Assembly: GCA_963971405.1 (NCBI GenBank)
Contig: OZ020488.1
Location: 26,183,089-26,247,088 of the forward strand
Length of the DNA stretch: 64,000 bases
Source of the DNA: Psococerastis gibbosa
Lineage: Eukaryota; Arthropoda; Insecta; Psocodea; Psocidae
Direction of reading: 5' to 3'
Part shown: positions 35,989 to 48,384 of the stretch, piece after piece
Numbering within the stretch: the first letter of the stretch is position 1
Layout: every line of letters starts with the position of its first letter
Made by a program: the position numbers and the translations under genes
Notes under the pieces: model-generated
What the model saw: only the letters and a program-made list of their open reading frames with translations
The model's database searches: none
Told to the model about the DNA's origin: nothing

Positions 35989-36226
35989 GTTTAAAAGTTT
36001 GTTTTAAGTGATTGTATGTAAAGACATTGATTTCTTTTAAAATATGTGTATTATAAAATTTGTATATCATAAAATGGTTTACATTCGTTTAGCTCATGGT
36101 CATTATTGTATTATAGATAAGTCTTAGGCTTAAAAGCTTGTTTTAAGTGATTGTATGAAAAGACATTGATTTCTTTTAAAATATGTGTATTATAAAATTT
36201 ATATATCATAAAATGGTTTACATTCA
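35949..36226 (+). repeat. 139-bp tandem duplication of the polymerase 3' end
   Basis: 35949-36087 covers the last 13 codons, the stop and the 3' flank. 36088-36226 is a second copy with few changes that still encodes a matching peptide end (AHGHY…) and stop. It lies outside the gene and lacks a start. Confidence 0.85.
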
Positions 36227-36547
36227 TTTACAATAGTTGATGTACAATACCAGTTAAAGGTACATATTCATATAAGCAGTCGCTGATGAGTAGACAGTCC
36301 CTTTATTTGCCATGCAGACAACCCTTTATATATTGGAGTGCATAAGGTCGGTGGCCATTTCAGTCCCCCTCGCATTAAGATTATGACACATCGCTATTAA
36401 TTCAGGTACGCCGATATAATAAGTGCACTCAGCATCTTAAAAGAAATGTATTAATCCCACAATAGGTGTTCAATATACCCACCAGCCGTGTTTATAAAAA
36501 TGAATTTTCAATAATCCCAACTAAGTCTCAGTTTCTCACAATAGGTG
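36227..36547. other. noncoding spacer
   Basis: No frame or repeat recognised between the 3' duplication and the TTAGG-rich array. Confidence 0.4.
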
Positions 36548-37479
36548 TGCAATATACCAGGCAGTCGTGTTTTCTATGTTAGATTTAGTTACATTGGGCT
36601 AGGACAGGTTAAGTTATAATATTAGGCTAGGTTAAATTTTTATATCAAGTTAGGATAGGTTACATTGGATTAGGATAGGCCAGATTAGGTTACATTGGGT
36701 TAGGTTAGCTGTTTACCTAGATTAAATTCATCATTTTTTTTTTAACAAAAATATTTTTATATCAAATAAATATGATGTTAAGTTAGGTTACATTGAATTA
36801 GGATAGGTTAGATTAGGTTACATTGGATTAGGATAGGCCAGATTACGTTACATTGGGTTAGGTTAGCTGTTTACCTAGATTAAATTCATCATTTTTTTAA
36901 CAAAAATATTTTTATATCAAATAAATATGATGTTAAGTTAGGTTACATTGAATTAGGATAGGTTAGATTAGGTTACATTGGGTGCAATATACCAGGCAGT
37001 TGTGTTTTCTATGTTAGATTTAGTTACATTGGGCTAGGACAGGTTAAGTTTTAATATTAGTCTAGGTTAAATTTTTATATCAAGTTAGGGTAGGTTACAT
37101 TGGATTAGGATAGGCCAGATTAGGTTACATTGGGTTAGGTTAGCTGTTTACCTAGATTAAATTCATCATTTCTTTTTTTAAAAAAAATATTTTTTATATC
37201 AAATAAATATAATGTTAAGTTAGGTTACATTGAATTAGGATAGGTTAGATTAGGTTACATTGGATTAGGATAGGCCAGATTAGGTTACATTGGGTTAGGT
37301 TAGCTGTTTACCTAGATTAAATTCATCATTTTTTTAACAAAAATATTTTTATATCAAATAAATATGATGTTAAGTTAGGTTACATTGAATTAGGATAGGT
37401 TAGATTAGGTTACATTGGATTAGGATAGGCCAGATTAGGTTACATTGGGTTAGGTTAGCTGTTTACCTAGATTACATTC
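36548..37479. repeat. higher-order tandem array rich in GGTTAGGTTACATTGG
   Basis: A basic unit of about 155 bp contains GATTAGGTTACATTGG, GTTAGCTGTTTACCTAGATT and a T/A-rich stretch. Unit starts are seen near 36777, 36932, 37214 and 37369. A larger unit starts with GTGCAATATACCAGGCAG at 36548 and again at 36982 (period 434). The array runs into the gap, which may be unresolved because of it. Confidence 0.8.
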
Positions 37480-37679
37480 NNNNNNNNNNNNNNNNNNNNN
37501 NNNNNNNNNNNNNNNNNNNNNNNNNNNNNNNNNNNNNNNNNNNNNNNNNNNNNNNNNNNNNNNNNNNNNNNNNNNNNNNNNNNNNNNNNNNNNNNNNNNN
37601 NNNNNNNNNNNNNNNNNNNNNNNNNNNNNNNNNNNNNNNNNNNNNNNNNNNNNNNNNNNNNNNNNNNNNNNNNNNNNNN
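37480..37679. other. assembly gap (200 N)
   Basis: Exactly 200 N, a conventional placeholder length, so its true size is unknown. It separates the TTAGG-rich array from the second copy of the 8.8-kb segment. Confidence 0.98.
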
Positions 37680-39693
37680 GTTACTAACACTTCTTCTTCC
37701 TTAGTGCCTTAGTATTACTAAAACAGTAGTTGTAAATATATGAGGTGTGCGAACTCTTCTGTCTTTGGGTTGTAGATTTAGAAGTCTATTGGTTGTAGAT
37801 AACTTGATATCTAGTTAATATTGTACAAAAGACTGGGTTTGATGAAGTACTTACTGTATTGTAATGAACAACAACCATTACGTCAACTAACATTTTTCGT
37901 GCAATGTAGCCTGTTTCATACACTTCTTCAGCCGAAAATACTTGATGTAGATTAAAGCGCCCATTTAAGTAAGCAAGTAGCACTAGTAGCAGTTGCAATA
38001 AGTCACTCTAGAGACACATAGGATGCTCTTGTGTAAACAGGGCAGTGGTCAAAAATCCACCTTGTATCGTACATAAAAACAACATAACTAATTAATGCAA
38101 CTATAAAACTAAGTCTCTTCCCCCCTGTGCAAACATGTTGAGCTCAAATCAACAAAACACATCTCCATGGGGAGACATATACCGCATGTGCGAATTACTG
38201 AACCCAATTCGCGAGAACACAACACCCATAATTTATAAAATTACACACCGAACTCATGACACTCCCACTCCACAGCAAAATGGGACAACCGGCGATTCTG
38301 AACAGTTATATCACAAAATTTAGTTCAAAAACTGGTATAAACAACAAAGAGAATGAACGAACCAGAAATGGATACTGTTGACATAAGGCTGTCGGCAGAC
38401 TCCGGGGGAGACTAAAAATAAAACTTTAAGGGTCGAATTCCATTCCAAGGCGAGTTCTCTTCCAAAAACCCAAAAAGCAGTCATGTGGACAAGATAGCAG
38501 CATCAAGTTGACATAGACCACCCCCACACTTTGAATCTCCCGCCAAAACGTTGATAAGATTTTCTATTTCCAATAAGAAATTAAGGGCGCAAAATGCTAC
38601 AAAACAGGCGGGTGGAGCTGATTGACTGCTTGATTAATTAGCTGTCAAACAGAGTGACTTAAAACGGAACTTTATAAATTGGCTCACTGAAATTATAATA
38701 AACACAAAATCGTAAACGCTCTAATAATTGCTTCGACGAAACTCTACGCCACCTCGGCCCACCCCGCCTTCATGTTTGTCGGCAGTCAAAACTTTCTTTT
38801 TTGTTCCCAAATTCAAAGACACTTAACACTAATGCACAGAGTCTCAAGTTTTTGTGAGTCATGTTTGTGCTGACCAAACTAAATATTTCTGTCGCCTGGA
38901 TGCTTCCTGATCTTGAAAAAAAAAGACAAAAACCTTTTTTTTATCAAGTCACAGCAGGCGATTGTGGAGGGGAAAAAAAGTTTAGGAAAAAATGTTTCTG
39001 TAGGAAGGGATAAAATAATGATCGGTGTGTCTCTCTAAGACGATTTGTTTTATTTTCCCATGTATTTTTAAAGAGAATAGTTCGGGTGATGCTGAGCTTG
39101 CAGACATTAAAGGCGAAATGAAAAAAGGAAACCTTGAATGTGTCATTTCACGTTTCCTGCTCTACTGGATGAAACAAGTTGCACAGGACGTCTACTAACA
39201 GCAACACTACCGCTAGGTACGAGAAATGACGACGATGGTTAAGTTAATCAATTTATTTATGCAGAAACATTATCAGCCTGGCGGTTTATGAGTTCCATAA
39301 TTCATTTTCAATCAATTTTGTGCTGCTGCTCCATCAATATTAACTTTGATTGCAATAAATGTGACATAAGAATGAATATTTATGAGGTTGCATTGTTTTT
39401 ATTTGAATTAGATTACATATTAGTCTTGAAATTCTTCAGAATTCTCCAGAAAACGGAACACGAAATGAGACTTCGTAATATGGATAACAACATACTATCT
39501 GACCAGCAATTAATACCATGAAACAAGCATGGCAGAAAATGATAAACACATTCATGGCTTTTCAAATATTTAAACTTTTGTGAGCCGTAATCGACAGTTT
39601 TAACAGAATAACCGAAATTAACAGAATAAAATAACTGAACAATCATAGTAGGTAAGCATAATACAAACAGGTTTAAATAAATAAATAAATAAG

Positions 39694-39895
39694 GACTTTT
39701 TGTTGTTTCTATTTGTAGGCCAACCTAGCGGAGTTAGGGCTGTAAAGCCTTCTCTTACACTCAACTAGGAAGGCCTGGGACCGCCTGCTTTACATGCCCT
39801 CCGAAGCATGGCCAGAAAATATAGCCAGTGTGGGACTCGAACCAACAACCCTTCGGGTGAAATTCAGAGTCTGTACCACTACGATACATGTCCTG
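39694..39895 (-). repeat. tRNA-derived SINE, family A (in duplicated segment)
   Basis: Same sequence as 23499-23700. Confidence 0.7.
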
Positions 39896-40377
39896 TTTCT
39901 GTATGAATTCGTTATTAATAATAACTTAATGATTTAATTAGCTTACAGGGAGCGAAAAGGGTGAGTAATACTGAGGATTTCGATGAAGGTGGGTCACTAA
40001 ATCAGTAAAACTAACAGCAGTTAGTCAGTTCACGGTGAATTAGGCTGACGAGCTGTAACGAATTTATGACTATGCCCAATCACATATGCTGCGATATTTT
40101 CCAGAAAATGCAATTAAGTACCACCTGTTTTCCAAATGCTATTTTAAATTCAGCTCATTAAATAATTCAAATTGTTATGCATTGTAAATTTATTTGGATG
40201 AATATAAAAAAAAAAATTGTGCTTAACTAAAGCAGGAGGGCGAAAGGAAAACAATAAAAAAATAATAGGAAACTTCTAATTAACCTTCCCTTAGCTCCTT
40301 AAGCGTTTTAAAATCGAGCCACAAAGATTCAACCTTCAATATATCGCAAAAAAGGATAGTTGAAATGGCATGTCATG

Positions 40378-40720
40378 CAATGAGGTTCATTTGTCACGTC
40401 ATTTTGAAGATGGCAGCACCAGTTGCACTGATATCAAAGCGTTGATTTTTCCATAAGCCTCAATACTATTTTAAAATTATTTTATTTATGTATTATTTTA
40501 AGGTGATATTTTTCTATAAATCATGGAGAATATATATATTAAATTATATGCAGCAAAATAAGGTCCAGACATAGTAAAAATGTTATAAAAAATATTAAAT
40601 GAATTAATTAGATGCTAAGAGCTTAGCTGTCACATGCAAACGGCGGCCATTTTGAATATAATGGATATCGGTTTGTCGTCAGCGAACCTAGTGACCAAAA
40701 CTGTCCCTACAGACCCTCAT
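40378..40720. mobile_element. MITE with CAATGAGGTTC ends (in duplicated segment)
   Basis: Same sequence as 24183-24525. Confidence 0.65.
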
Positions 40721-40775
40721 AGAGGCATATAAACATAATAGTCTCCTTAGTAACTTTGTAAAACTTGCTATCACT

Positions 40776-40953
40776 CATTGTTAAAATTAACTTTGAATAG
40801 TTTTACGAATAAAATAAAATTAAAAATTCACAACCGGTTTCGGCTCACGCCATCGTCAAGTGACACAATGGCACTTGACGATGGCGTGAGCCGAAACCGG
40901 TTGTGAATTTTTAATTTTATTCGTAAAACTATACAAAGTTAATTTTAACAATG
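40776..40953. repeat. 178-bp palindrome (in duplicated segment)
   Basis: Same sequence as 24581-24758. Confidence 0.8.
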
Positions 40954-40979
40954 AATGACTCATATAGGCAGGTCACGAA

Positions 40980-42403
40980 ATTCACCTTGTATGGGTACCA
41001 GCACATTCAGGGATAGAAGGAAATGAAACAGCAGACAGACTGGCAAAAACTGCAAGAATAGAGGGAGAAGAAACCCAGGAACCACCAACCTGGAATGACA
41101 TCGCAGGAAAACACCCAAAGAACATTAAAAGAACCGGTCCGAGTTCACTCGAACATGCTTTCCAATTTATCAAAATTATTAGATAGAGAAAATTAGTAAT
41201 TTTATGGCAAATATTTTTCCTATGGTTAAATTTCCGATATCTCGGGGGGGGGGGGGGGGGGCGGTTGTCCACCTGACGTCACTGGAAGTGAGGTAAATTC
41301 TCGATAGGTCAAACAAACACATTAATTACCACACAGCAATAATGGCAGGGCATGCAATGCATTTGAGCGCGAATTTTCTATCATTTTTTTCAAAAAATAA
41401 TTTTTTGGGCAAAACCAAATATTTTTTTGGAAAAGCAACCTATCCGGTTTCGTTACTCAATTTAACACCTAAAACATGCTTGAAGGTAGAAATCATCGAT
41501 AGAAAGGTTTCGCATTTTTTAGTCATTTTTTCATTAAAATTTAGTTATTTTTATTTTTTTACCCCCAGAAGCAAACTATCAAGGGGCAAGCGACCCCCCG
41601 CATTTTGTCAACATTAATAACGACTACAATCTACGAGAATTTAAAAGAAATCGTTGGAGCCGTTTTTGAGAAATAATTTTTTTAGACGTTTTTTGGAGTT
41701 TTTTGAAAATAAAACCCCCCCAAATTGAGTTAGCCCAAAAAAAAAAAAAATGGTCCCGAGGTATGATTTTTGTGAACCTACATGCCAAATTTCACTCAAA
41801 TCCACTGAGTAGTTTGCCCGGAAATCGACGAACAGACAGACCGACAGACCGACCGACAGACAGACATTTTGTAAAAACCACTTTTTTGGGTTCCTGGGAC
41901 CTCAAAACGTGTAAATCCGTTGAAATCTCGGAATCGAAAATTTCGACCATCACAAAGCTTTCCTTATACTACGTATAAATTGGAAAGCAATAAACTGGCA
42001 GAGAAGGTGGGACGCATACCGAACCACTACCCTAAAGGCCATACAACCTAACATCCCAAAATGACCTTGGTACTGGAAAAACCCTCTCACGAGCAGGGTC
42101 CAAACCAAGGCCATACATAAGACTGCGGCTAGGTCACGCCTCCTTCCCATGCCATCTGGCACGGATCGGTGTTCGAGAGTCTCCTCTCTGTGAGTGTGGA
42201 GATCAGGACGGCACTCCGGACCACATAACTTTTGAGTGCCCCCTATACAGCCGGGAGAGGACAAAGCTAATTATCGTAGCAGGTTGCAGGACCAGGGGAA
42301 GTTGCCGCCATTCACATACAATATGGATGTGCTCCAGGACTTGGATAGAGAGGTGTTGACGGAGGTGGTCCGCTTCCTGGAGGGTATCGGACAAAAGTGG
42401 TAG
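40980..42403 (+). pseudogene. I/Jockey-group ORF2 fragment split by an 860-bp repeat (duplicate copy)
   Basis: Same sequence as 24785-26209, with the same stop, frameshift and inserted repeat (41129-41991). The G-run near 41245-41262 is one base shorter. Confidence 0.8.
41129..41991 (+). repeat. 860-bp interspersed repeat (duplicate copy)
   Basis: Same as 24934-25797 apart from the homopolymer. Confidence 0.65.
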
Positions 42404-43309
42404 GACGTGGGGCAAACTGTTTTAGACGGTCCCTGGGCAACCTCGTTGTCCAGTGAGCTCCCGATAGCAGTCTTTTGCCAGATGGATTTGGTATTGGATG
42501 TAAAAAAACTAATTAACCTATACTGTAATAGCTAATATAGTGGCAAAGCGGTTTTAGTCTACTTGATAATAATTGAAAATGAAATGGCTTTAACCAGCCA
42601 AAACAGATTTCCGTTATCACTTCGCCAACGTCAAATAAACCCAAGTAAAACAAAGTCAGACTCAGAAGTCAGAAATAACCATAGTAAGTCAAACTCAAAA
42701 GAAGTTAATATGGTTAATAAGCATATGGCGTTGGATACTTATTAACTATATTTAACGAGAAATGAATATAATATTGTATTTGCTGCAATGTGTTACCAAA
42801 GCTAGGAATTTGAAAAGGAATATTCTGCGGGATATTCAAATCCACCACAGTACATTTATCATATTCAACGCAGACTAGCAGCAGTGAAACGTTGGATTAA
42901 AGGGTAAAAACAGTAGATGAAGCTCGTATATCCCACCATAATGATCCGAAAAACAAATCATGACGGGGGAATCTCATTGCGCATTCGCAATTCTTATTCA
43001 GATGCAAATGATTCCAAAACACGGCAGTCTTTACACAGCCACCGTACTAATATATTATGCATAGCTATTGCGCATTTAGCAGTCATAGCGTGACAATCAA
43101 TTTTACTTACAATATAAACAGGTCTTCCCATTTATTGTACGTAAATACCACCCGTCTGTTGCACTTTATTACAATTTAAATTCATTTTGTTTGCATACTG
43201 ATGCTAAACTTGGATTTCCAATGACTTTCTAAATCATGGTGACCCATATCCAATAGTTCAACCGATCTTCAAGAGGCCATAGTATCTAGATTTTGAGATT
43301 TCAGGAGGT

Positions 43310-43426
43310 CCCAGAACAGAAATTAGTGGATATAGAAAAACTGGGCTTGGCGAGAATCGAACCCACGATCTACGTCTAACCGGCTCGAATCCCGCCAAGC
43401 CCAGTTTTTCCATATCCTCTAATTTC
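43310..43426. repeat. inverted pair of SINE ends (duplicate copy)
   Basis: Same as 27116-27232. Confidence 0.6.
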
Positions 43427-44770
43427 GGTTATTACCTGGAGGTTACCTCTTCAACCAAAGTTAATTTAATGTCAGTTTTATATACACCATATATAATACT
43501 GCAATATAAGGCCCCAGGACCCCAAAAAAGTGTTTTTTACGAAAGGTCTGTCTGTCCGTCTGTCACAGAGAAGATTGAGTCTCTCATTTTTCATAATTTG
43601 ACCCAACGGCAAAAAATTATCTATCTACAACCCTATAGACATGTTACAAGCATCGAAGTAACTTGAATAAAAATTACAAATCGTTGGATTTAGCGTTCAG
43701 TCAGGGGTGAACGAAGGATACATACTGTATATGACCTCAGGGTTAACATGCAATCAGGGTCAATGGGGCAGTTGCAAGTGAGGGCCGAAAATTCGCCCAA
43801 ATGGGAAATAAAGACTATTTTCTTTCTTTCAGTTATAATTTATTAATTTTTTTAATTAATTTCTGTCCCATATTGTTGCAGTTTGATGTTCAGTCGCTGC
43901 CTTTTTTTCACTTTTGGCAATGAAAGTTTGGTGGGAAAGGTCAGAATCAAATTCAGCACCCCCAAAAACTTAATAAAAAAAAAATCGAGGAAAACAGAAC
44001 TTCCCGTGTTAAAAATATAAAGTCACTGGATTACAGAGGCGGATTATATCGGATACGGATATCACTGGATTATATAGATAACGTTAGGTGCAGACGGTTT
44101 CCCGTTAAATTTCTGTCACTGCAAAATATATATTTTTTTCAGTTTTAAGCAAAATATGTACTGGGATGGCAGTTTTGAAGTTAATAATATGCAATAGACC
44201 AGTAGAAAACATGTTTTTATCCAAAAAACAACACAAGCCAATTTTATTAAGTCACAACGTATGGAAACAAAAACATTAATTTTCCACAACATTCCTCCTG
44301 CAGATAAATTGCAGAAGTTCCGCACAACAACTTCAATAATGGTGCTTTTTTTTATGCTCCCCCAGCAACGCTGATGGCGGAAACAAAATACAACCACTTA
44401 TACCGTGCTTTTAATTAATTTAATCAGACACGATCATACGAATTTAATTTCAGGAAATAGGAGTTGCCAGCAGTGCAATACACATGAGGGATTAGAGACG
44501 GATGAGGCGAGATAAAAGCGTACGGAAATGATGCCGGGTTTTTGTATGGGGAATATAGGAAAATGAATAACGACAGGATGATTTCAATAATTGCATGATG
44601 TGGTCTGTCAATAGCATGCGGTTTGTTCATGTAAACTTCTATAGCCTGCGGATGATAACCTTATTTGGTTAGTCCATTACCATAACCAATAGGATTACGT
44701 TTTTTGCGTGAGGAAAGACAAAATAATGACATTTTAAAATACGAGTAATTTATGACCATCAGAGAAGGAA

Positions 44771-45204
44771 TTACACGAAAAACACCGTAGGACACTGGCG
44801 TCTAACACAAAGCACAGCGCACGATATCTTCTTCTCTAGTCGCAATCTATCGATTGGTTTGCAGTAAGTTTTTCCATCTTCTCCATTTTTGCGTTCCAAG
44901 CAGGTTCTGCATCTCATATCGTTCACTTTCCATGGTCGGTCCTTGGCATTCGTGCCCTCAATGGTGTCTTCTAGGACTGCTCCCTGTCTGACCATCCACA
45001 TGGCTCTTCTTACGGATATGAGGGTATCCTTCGTTTATCCTTTGTAGTACCTCTTCGTTTGTTTTGATATCCATGATATTTCTACCATTCTCCTATTGCA
45101 CCACATTCCAAAGGCTTCCAATTTCTTGTCTTTTCCGTAAATGACTCGCAGCCATAAAGCAGTATGCTCCAAACTTCTGTATAACCACGATATAATTACA
45201 AAGG
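44771..45204 (-). pseudogene. degenerate non-LTR RT fragment (duplicate copy)
   Basis: Same as 28577-29010. Confidence 0.65.
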
Positions 45205-45420
45205 CTTTCACGGTCGGAGTTACGTGACGAAGCAGTAGAGTCCGGGATGATAGGCCTTGGTCGTTCTGAAAGCGTACTTCCAAACGTTTCGTCAACATCT
45301 GCGGTCGACCTCTTCAGTGGAACTGCGTGGACTTCTAAAATTGTACCTCAGAGGCTCAGCAGCAACTGTGACCATAAGCGAGTTTAATTTTAGACTAGAC
45401 TTAATAATATTGTGAATCAT

Positions 45421-46750
45421 GTACTGTTCGCCCAGAAAAGTTTGCAAATGCACAATAGAATATCCCGTAATGCCTTCCCAAGTCCCGCCTCTCCATGTAA
45501 ATTCCCTGTGCTGCATTTTCAAATCAGATAGTACTACTTTGCATGTGTTTGTATACACAAAACTTATGGGGGTGCCATTCCAAATTTAATGCACTAAGGT
45601 CACAAGTGGACATTGCTTATTTATTTGTTTGTTGCCCTTTTTACAAATTCAAGACTCCAATGTCAAAATTAAAATTTTCTGAATGTTAGTTAATTGTCTT
45701 ATAATATGAACTAACAATATACAAAGTTTCACCCCAAAGATTATTATTTTAAATTATATTTAAAAGGTTTTATTCAGCTAAAAATGTGGTTCGTTTGTTC
45801 TATTGCACTGTATAGTATATTGTATAATGCACAGTGACTCCATTGAAAGACCAAAATTCAGGAAAGAATTTTTAAGCGCCGGTTCAGCAATGGATATGCG
45901 TATACATACATTGTTAAAATTTCTGGCAGTTATAGCTTAATCAAATGGGGACCTGAATTTCCCAGAAGACATCGTGTCTGATTTTCCCTCTACCTGTTTC
46001 TACCCCTCCTCCACCGCGTGAGTCTCCTGCCCGTAAGTTTCCATCCTGCTTCAGCTCCCTGAGATTCTGACGCAGTGCCCCATTATCAAAATCTTTGTTG
46101 AAAATGTTCCCCTGGGACACTGAGCGTCTTCCACAGGCATGCTATGGCAATTAGTTTCATATTAGTGTAGTGAGGCATTACTTTTTTAAATTATTAGAAA
46201 CTAGTGGACCCGAGGAAATTCGTATCACCTACTACCCCATTTTGTTTGTTTACTTTTTGACGTTCAATGTCGAAGTTATTTGAATTTAATTTATATTTAT
46301 TATATATTTACTTTTTTGGTCCAGGAACCTTTGGGAGTGCCCCCAGAACTACTAAAGATTCATAAGCGGTTTCAGCACGCGTCGAATAAAAAAAAAATAG
46401 AAGTCATTTTTACTTACTTTATACTATAGAACTGCAGATATACAAGTACTGTACTGTTCGCACAGAAAAGTTTGCAAATGCAGAATAGAATATCCCGTAA
46501 TGCCTTCCCAAGTCCCGCATCTCCATGTAAATTCCCTATGCTGCATTTTCAAATCAGATAGTACTACTTTGCATGTGTTTGTATACACAAAACTTATGGG
46601 GGTTCCATTCCAAACTTAATGCATTAAGGTCACAAGTGGACATTGCTTATTTTTTTAGCTAAAATTGTCGATCTGTTGCACTTTTTACGAATTAACGACT
46701 CCAATGTCAAAATTAAAATTAAAATTTTCTGAATGTTAGTTAATTGTCTT
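45421..46750. repeat. direct repeats of about 280-300 bp flanking an arm sequence
   Basis: 45421-45700 and 46451-46750 both start GTACTGTTCGC-CAGAAAAG and end TTAGTTAATTGTCTT. They share CCTTCCCAAGTCCCGC-TCTCC and ACTTTGCATGTGTTTG. The second has a small insertion near 46650-46690. The Maverick-like element in copy 1 sits inside the equivalent of the second repeat. Confidence 0.8.
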
Positions 46751-47495
46751 CAACTACTGCAGCACCGTTAGTGGAACGGTCTTAGCGTCATCATAGAACA
46801 AAATCAAAGCAATATTTATTGTTATAAATATTATTAGTGCTTTTCTTGAATTTGAGAATTTTGAAGGGTTCCTGGACCAAAAAAGTAAATATATAATAAA
46901 TATAAATTAAATTCAAATAACTTCGACATTGAACGTCAAAAAGTAAACAAACAAAATGGGGTAGTAGGTGATACGAATTTCCTCGGGTCCACTAATTTCT
47001 AATAATTTAAAAAAGTAATGCCTCACTACACTAATATGAAACTAATTGCCATAGCATGCCTGTGGAAGACGCTCAGTGTCCCAGGGGAACATTTTCAACA
47101 AAGATTCTGATAATGGGGCACTGCGTCAGAATCTCAGGGAGCTGAAGCAGGATGGAAACTTACGGGCAGGAGACTCACGCGGTGGAGGAGGGGTAGAAAC
47201 AGGTAGAGGGAAAATCAGACACGATGTCTTCTGGGAAATTCAGGTCCCCATTTGATTAAGCTATAACTGCCAGAAATTTTAACAATGTATGTATACGCAT
47301 ATCCATTGCTGAACCGGCGCTTAAAAATTCTTTCCTGAATTTTGGTCTTCCAATGGAGTCACTGTGCATTATACAATATACTATACAGTGCAATAGAACA
47401 AACGAACCACATTTTTAGCTGAATAAAACCTTTTAAATATAATTTAAAATAATAATCTTTGGGGTGAAACTTTGTATATTGTTAGTTCATATTAT
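45701..47495. repeat. 630-bp inverted repeat arms with a 535-bp spacer
   Basis: 45701-46330 is inverted at 46866-47495 with very few differences. The outer ends read ATAATATGAACTAAC and inner ends GGTCCAGGAACC. The left arm abuts the end of the first direct repeat exactly. No coding frame was recognised in the arms. Confidence 0.8.
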
Positions 47496-47600
47496 TTGAG
47501 ATCAAGTGCCCAGGCTGCAATAGAAATTTTAGTTCTTCTTCCCAGGAAGTGAAAGGGATGAAAAATTGCTGGGTAGTGAAGGGTTAACCGCATACAAACA

Positions 47601-47685
47601 ATTAAATGAATGTATCCGATTTTCCTCTTCAGTCGCCTCTGTAGGTTAGTACTCGTGTAAGTTACGGCACGTCTCCGATCGCCTA
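47601..47685 (-). repeat. tRNA-derived SINE, family B (3' part)
   Basis: AATGAATGTATCCGAT, CAGTCGCCTCTGTAGGTTAG and CACGTCTCCGATCGC match the 53611-53760 copy. The tRNA-like head is missing. Confidence 0.5.
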
Positions 47686-48156
47686 CCAAAAAGACAGTGC
47701 TTTTTTGACTTAGCGGATTCGAACATTTTGCAACGCGTAAAATTACATGTACTATAATATGTAAACACGTTTTAAAAAATAAAGTCACCTCACGCTTTAA
47801 TAGCACCAGGGATTTAAAATAAAAGAAACTTTGGACAAGTCGAGAAGTGGAAAAACCGGGGGGCAGCTTAAGCCCCTGCGACAGCCCTACCGCATCGATG
47901 GGATTATGAAGTATAAGGCAGACTTTCGGGGAACTTTACGCAACAAAAACAATCGAACGGCCATGGAGATAAAAAGTGGTGCTGGGATCTGATTTATGGC
48001 TGTTTGCCTGCAAAGTTGCCTGCCCTGAAAGTTTGTAACGGCTTATTTGGTTGGGGGCCACCACAGCAAGGTTAATTGGCTTATATGAATTGCTACTAAT
48101 GATTTGTGCATTGTAAGTTTCAATAATACGCTAAATAGCCTTTTATGAGAAGCTTG

Positions 48157-48384
48157 GTTACAAACGTGGCCAACTCCATTTTTTTACAAAATGGGGTTTT
48201 GATCCGACCTTGCAGAAAATTTTAATGTCCACCTGCACGTTGTAAAATAACGTGCCAAAAGCAGCCAGATTGCGCACAGAAGCGCTGAGAAGTCTAGGGT
48301 TACCTATAAACTTAATGCTATTTTCAACAGAAAATCCACTCTCCTGCAAAATTCTACAACCTGGAGTTGGCCATGTTTGTAAAC
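48157..48384. mobile_element. MITE with 22-bp inverted ends
   Basis: GTTACAAACGTGGCCAACTC at the left is inverted as GAGTTGGCCATGTTTGTAAAC-type sequence at the right, with one mismatch and one indel. About 228 bp in total. The open frames inside (48158-48473) have no recognised product. Confidence 0.6.

Larger units (their letters stand above)
30301..37479 (+). mobile_element. Maverick/Polinton-like element, left part
   Basis: The left boundary is set by comparison with the empty copy at 46494/46495. The element begins AGTAGAGTAGAAAGGGGG, and an AG(T) start is typical of Maverick/Polinton ends. It carries a small gene (30823-31128) and a full protein-primed-type family B DNA polymerase gene (32008-35988) on the same strand, without introns. 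The visible 7.2 kb ends in the assembly gap. Integrase, packaging ATPase, protease and capsid genes are not seen, so membership rests on the polymerase, the end sequence and the insertion junction. Alternatives are another polymerase-bearing virus-derived element or a truncated Maverick. Confidence 0.7.
37680..46494. repeat. 8.8-kb duplicated segment, copy 2 (empty-site version)
   Basis: Corresponds to 21485-30300. It contains the same features: SINE A at 39694-39895, MITE 40378-40720, palindrome 40776-40953, split retroelement 40980-42403 with the 860-bp repeat at 41129-41991, inverted SINE pair 43310-43426, GTCTGTC repeat 43484-43674 and RT pseudogene 44771-45204. It continues past 46494 where copy 1 is interrupted. 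Probably an allelic or mis-scaffolded copy. Confidence 0.9.

Noticed and set aside
36548-37479. Telomeric (TTAGG)n array
   Set aside because: GGTTAGG occurs within long complex units and not as a simple pentanucleotide repeat.
37472-37690. Open frame across the gap
   Set aside because: It consists almost entirely of N.
37680-46494. True tandem segmental duplication
   Set aside because: Near-complete identity, a gap at the junction and a clean empty site make an allelic or assembly duplicate more likely. It is kept as a testable alternative in the findings.
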